The position numbers were made by a program, and so were the translations under genes. DNA of 8,523 nucleotides from NCBI GenBank assembly GCA_018610125.1, contig JAHEOI010000149.1, positions 1 to 8,523 of the forward strand, read 5' to 3'. Under the pieces are notes generated by a model. That model did not search any database. It was not told the DNA's origin and worked only from the letters and a program-made list of their open reading frames with translations. This document shows, piece by piece, positions 5,431-8,523 of this stretch; position 1 is the first letter of the stretch; every line of letters starts with the position of its first letter. The DNA comes from Verrucomicrobiota bacterium (GTDB taxonomy: Bacteria; Verrucomicrobiota; Verrucomicrobiia; Limisphaerales; JAHEOI01).

Positions 5431-7662
5431 ATGATAGCCCGAGTCACATTGGACATCGCAGTCCGCAAAGAGTTTGATTACCTGATCCCGGAGGAGATCA
5501 AGGACCAGGTTCAGGTTGGCAGCCGTGTCAAGGTGCCGTTTGGACCGAGGGAGGTTTTGGCGACGGTGACAGCGCTCCCCGAGAAGTCGTCCTACAGCAA
5601 GCTTCGACCGATCAGTAAGGTTCTTGGACGGAATCCGCTCTTGACCGGTCGGGTCTTGCAATTGGCTCGTTGGATTGCGGAGTATTACTGCTGCTCTTTG
5701 GAGGTTGCGCTCAAAAGCGTGCTGCCGGAATCGGTACGACAAGAGAGATCCGGCTGGCGCGAGCGATTGTTTGTCAGGGCATGCGCGGCTCCCCAGGGGG
5801 CATCACCCAAACTCACGGACCGCCAGGGCGAGATCTTAAAGGTTGTCCGGGAATGGCATGAACTGCCCTTGCAGGAATTGCTCAAATTGACCGGCACGAC
5901 CAAAGCAACGGTCAAGCGCTTGGAAGACAAGGGGCTTGTTACGATATCCCACCGGGTCTCTGAGCGGGATCCTTACGCAGGTGAGCAGATCCTGCCCACG
6001 ACGCCGCTGACATTAAATGACGAGCAGGCCCGGGCGTTGGCGGCGATAAACACGGTCATCGACAATGACTCGGGAAGCGCGCCGGGTCGTACGTTCTTGC
6101 TGCACGGGGTGACCGGCAGTGGCAAGACCGAAGTCTACCTCCAAGCGATCGCCCACGCTCTCGAACAGGGAAGCGGGGCAATCGTGCTGGTACCGGAAAT
6201 CTCCCTGACCCCGCAGACTGTCGAGCGATTCAAAGCGCGGTTCAGTAGTGGTCCGAGCAAAACCTTGGTCGCGGTCCTTCATAGTCAGCTTTCCACGGGC
6301 GAACGGCATGATGAATGGCACAAAATCCGGGAAGGGCGGGCGCGTATTGTGATCGGGGCGCGCTCTGCGATCTTCGCACCGGTCGAGCCGCTCGGTCTCA
6401 TCATTGTCGACGAGGAGCATGAGACGTCGTATAAGCAAGAGGAAGCACCGCGGTATCATGCCCGGGATGTTGCGGTGCTGCGGGGCCAATTGGAACAGAC
6501 AGCAGTGGTTCTTGGCTCCGCCACTCCGTCGCTGGAAAGCTATGCCAACGCCAAACGCGGCAAATACCGTCTGTTGGAAATGCCTTCCCGGGCCGATGAG
6601 AAAAAGATGCCGCTCGTAAGGGTGGTGGATATGCGCTCCGAGGCTCGGAAGCAAAAGGGGCCGCCGATCTTTTCAATCAAGCTGGTTGAGGCGATGCGGC
6701 AGCGATTGGAGCGTCACGAGCAGACATTGTTGTTTCTGAACCGGCGGGGCTACGCCTCTTCGGTTCAGTGTCCGCTCTGCGGGTATGTGGCAGGCTGTCC
6801 GCATTGCAGCGTCTCCTTGACCTATCATCTGCATAAGGAGCGGCTTTGTTGTCATATTTGTGGCTATGAAGAGCGAGTGCCCGGCACTTGCCCGAGCTCG
6901 GAATGCGGTCAGTCGTCGCTGCACCACATTGGATTGGGCACCGAGCGGGTGGAGCGGACATTGCAGAAGCTCTTGCCACAAGCACGTATCAAGCGGATGG
7001 ATTCCGATGCGCTAAAGCGAAAATCGGACTATCGGCGTATCCTGAGCGATTTCCGTGTCGGCAAGATCGATATCCTGGTCGGCACACAAATGATCGCCAA
7101 GGGCCTCCACTTTCCGAACGTCACATTGGTCGGGATCATCTATGCCGACCTCGGCTTGCATATGGCGGATTTTCGGGCCGGCGAGCGAACATTTCAGTTG
7201 TTGACGCAGGTGGCCGGGCGAGCGGGACGCGGGGATGTGGAGGGGGAAGTCTTTGTCCAGTCGTTCACTCCGTCGCATCCGGCAATTCAACATGCAAGGC
7301 GGCACGATTTTGTCGGGTTTTATGAGCAGGAGATGGAATTTCGAAGTGAGCTGGGTTACCCGCCCGATGGCCGAATCGCGATGCTGACACTCAAAGGCCG
7401 CAGCGAAGACAAGGTGTCGTTTTCAGCCGATCATTTAAAGTCGCAGCTTGAAACCGAGTGCGCCGGCTTCTCGGACTTGAGGATTGCCGGCCCCGCTCCG
7501 GCCCCATTGGTCAAAGCGGAATCATTCTTTCGCTATCAGCTCATGTTGCGCACCAGGAAAATGAGCCAGTTGAGTCGGCTCTTGGCCGATGTCATCGCAT
7601 CGGTCAAATTTCCGGAAGCGGTGACATTGGCCATTGATATCGATCCGGTTAATCTTGCGTAA
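5431..7662 (+). CDS. priA: Primosomal protein N', replication-restart helicase PriA
   Basis: PriA is a cytosolic ATP-driven 3'-5' DNA helicase that recognises stalled forks and D-loops and loads the replicative helicase to restart replication. The 743 residues match the usual length (E. coli about 732) and all domains are in order. They are the 3'-end-binding domain (about 1-100), a winged-helix region (about 125-180), Walker A GVTGSGKT (226-233), the DEEH box (327-330), LGSATPS (361-367), a zinc region with eight cysteines (447, 450, 456, 459, 474, 477, 487, 492), GLGTERVERTLQKLLP (501-516), and the late helicase motif ending RTFQLLTQVAGRAGR (586-600). The last cysteine pair is CPSSEC rather than the usual CPxC, a two-residue insertion. 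The ATG at 5431 agrees with the family's start; no Shine-Dalgarno sequence precedes it. It is divergent from the transglycosylase gene, and a glycosyltransferase gene follows after 34 bases, perhaps co-transcribed. Confidence 0.98.
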   Translation: MIARVTLDIAVRKEFDYLIPEEIKDQVQVGSRVKVPFGPREVLATVTALPEKSSYSKLRPISKVLGRNPLLTGRVLQLARWIAEYYCCSLEVALKSVLPESVRQERSGWRERLFVRACAAPQGASPKLTDRQGEILKVVREWHELPLQELLKLTGTTKATVKRLEDKGLVTISHRVSERDPYAGEQILPTTPLTLNDEQARALAAINTVIDNDSGSAPGRTFLLHGVTGSGKTEVYLQAIAHALEQGSGAIVLVPEISLTPQTVERFKARFSSGPSKTLVAVLHSQLSTGERHDEWHKIREGRARIVIGARSAIFAPVEPLGLIIVDEEHETSYKQEEAPRYHARDVAVLRGQLEQTAVVLGSATPSLESYANAKRGKYRLLEMPSRADEKKMPLVRVVDMRSEARKQKGPPIFSIKLVEAMRQRLERHEQTLLFLNRRGYASSVQCPLCGYVAGCPHCSVSLTYHLHKERLCCHICGYEERVPGTCPSSECGQSSLHHIGLGTERVERTLQKLLPQARIKRMDSDALKRKSDYRRILSDFRVGKIDILVGTQMIAKGLHFPNVTLVGIIYADLGLHMADFRAGERTFQLLTQVAGRAGRGDVEGEVFVQSFTPSHPAIQHARRHDFVGFYEQEMEFRSELGYPPDGRIAMLTLKGRSEDKVSFSADHLKSQLETECAGFSDLRIAGPAPAPLVKAESFFRYQLMLRTRKMSQLSRLLADVIASVKFPEAVTLAIDIDPVNLA

Positions 7663-7696
7663 CGGAGCGCCCATTTCTGGAAAGACTCGCAGCAGT

Positions 7697-8523
7697 ATGA
7701 CAACGACGGCTCCCAGTTTGGTTTTGTTGATTCCGGCTTACAATGAGGCGCGCCGGATCGATCCCGTTTTGAGCGATTACGCGACCTATTTTCAAAACCA
7801 TTACCCCGGCGATTTTCAGATAATGGTCGTGTTAAACGGCTGTCGCGATGACACGGTCGATGTGGTGAAACAAGTGAGCGAGCGTTTCGGGAACATTCAT
7901 TTTCTCGAATTTCGGAATCCGATCGGCAAGGGGGGGGCGCTCATTGAGGGATTGAAGCGCGCGCCGACGAGCGAGCTGATCGGCTATGTCGATGCCGATG
8001 GGGCGACGCCGCCGCACGCTTTAATCGACCTGGTGGAAGCCTGCCATGATGCGGATTGCGTGATTGGCTCCCGCTGGATGGAAGGGGCTCGAATCCATCA
8101 TACACAACCGTTCAAACGGCGATTTGCCAGTCGCGTCTTCCACATCCTCGTCCAGTTTCTGTTTCGGCTCAATATCCTCGACACCCAATGTGGCGCGAAG
8201 GTAATGCGGCGGGCTGCGGTCGAGGTGGTCCATCCGAAGCTTTGGCTTACCGACATGGCCTTTGATCTCAATCTCTTATATTCGCTTAAGCAAGCGGGAT
8301 TTCGGATTGTGGAGCGCCCGACGGAATGGACGGATCAGCTCGGCTCCAAGGTGCGACTCTTCAAATCGTCGTTGAGCATGCTCTTGTCCTTGATTCGGCT
8401 GCGTTTGGTCTATTCGCCGTTTTATCGGTGGATGGGCCCGTTCCGCCCGATTGAGCGATGGCTTTATCGAAAGCTGGGGGCGCCGCCGCCGCTGCATGGG
8501 GGGCGAAGGGGACGAGCCCGCCG
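7697..8523 (+). CDS. Family 2 glycosyltransferase, Alg5/dolichyl-phosphate glucosyltransferase-like, 3' end missing
   Basis: From the ATG at 7697 the frame stays open for 275 codons to the window edge. The GT-A fold motifs are clear: LLIPAYNEARRI (10-21), FRNPIGKGGAL (72-82), the DADG nucleotide-sugar and metal motif (99-102), GSR (124-126), DTQCGAKVMRR (162-172) and FDLNLLY (189-195). The DADGATPP and DTQCGAK combination resembles the Alg5/DPM-like branch, which transfers a sugar from a nucleotide sugar to a polyprenyl phosphate. Such enzymes feed lipopolysaccharide, exopolysaccharide or protein glycosylation, at the cytoplasmic face of the membrane. No membrane helix is obvious in the part seen. 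The last residues (from about 262) are Pro, Gly and Arg rich and look like a tail, so little is probably missing. It follows priA by 34 bases with no terminator between; a GGAAAG 12 bases before the ATG is too distant to be a convincing ribosome site. Donor and acceptor are unknown. Confidence 0.92.
   Translation, partial: MTTTAPSLVLLIPAYNEARRIDPVLSDYATYFQNHYPGDFQIMVVLNGCRDDTVDVVKQVSERFGNIHFLEFRNPIGKGGALIEGLKRAPTSELIGYVDADGATPPHALIDLVEACHDADCVIGSRWMEGARIHHTQPFKRRFASRVFHILVQFLFRLNILDTQCGAKVMRRAAVEVVHPKLWLTDMAFDLNLLYSLKQAGFRIVERPTEWTDQLGSKVRLFKSSLSMLLSLIRLRLVYSPFYRWMGPFRPIERWLYRKLGAPPPLHGGRRGRAR

Noticed and set aside
7930..7937. Run of eight G in the glycosyltransferase gene, a possible phase-variable tract.
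   Set aside because: It encodes the Gly-Lys-Gly-Gly stretch expected in this family (codons AAG GGG GGG), the frame is intact, and eight bases is short for a contingency tract.

Overview
The window looks like chromosome from a free-living, probably aquatic, Gram-negative bacterium. GC content appears to be in the high fifties. A secreted sulfatase of the arylsulfatase A type, a Tat-exported PhoX-like (DUF839) protein and palindromic intergenic repeats suggest the Verrucomicrobiota or a neighbouring PVC lineage. That placement is a judgement from gene style, not a computed result. No rRNA, tRNA, CRISPR array, phage gene or transposase was seen.

Layout from left to right. Bases 1-464 (minus) hold the N-terminal part of an aldehyde dehydrogenase that resembles 2,5-dioxovalerate (alpha-ketoglutaric semialdehyde) dehydrogenase; it is cut by the window edge. 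Bases 465-652 are intergenic and carry a cluster of hairpins and a short direct repeat. Bases 653-1471 (minus) hold a 272-residue protein of unknown function. Bases 1472-1733 separate divergent genes and carry a second pair of hairpins. Bases 1734-3143 (plus) encode the PhoX-like protein. It converges with a secreted sulfatase at 3227-4783 (minus). Upstream of the sulfatase on the same strand is a small membrane-anchored lytic transglycosylase (4837-5394). This gene is divergent from priA (5431-7662, plus), which encodes the replication-restart helicase. A family 2 glycosyltransferase (7697 to the edge, plus) follows 34 bases after priA and has no stop inside the window.

The genes do not form one pathway. 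The sulfatase, the PhoX-like protein and the dehydrogenase fit a lifestyle of stripping sulfate and perhaps phosphate from organic polymers and oxidising the sugars or sugar acids released. The transglycosylase, PriA and the glycosyltransferase are housekeeping or envelope genes.

The most interesting local signals are: promoter-like -10 boxes only 7-9 bases before three start codons that lack Shine-Dalgarno sequences, which suggests leaderless transcripts; two unrelated palindromic intergenic elements; the unknown 272-residue protein; a 9-bp in-frame tandem repeat at the start of the sulfatase gene; and overlapping face-to-face promoter candidates between the transglycosylase gene and priA. 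I see no convincing multi-gene novel system.
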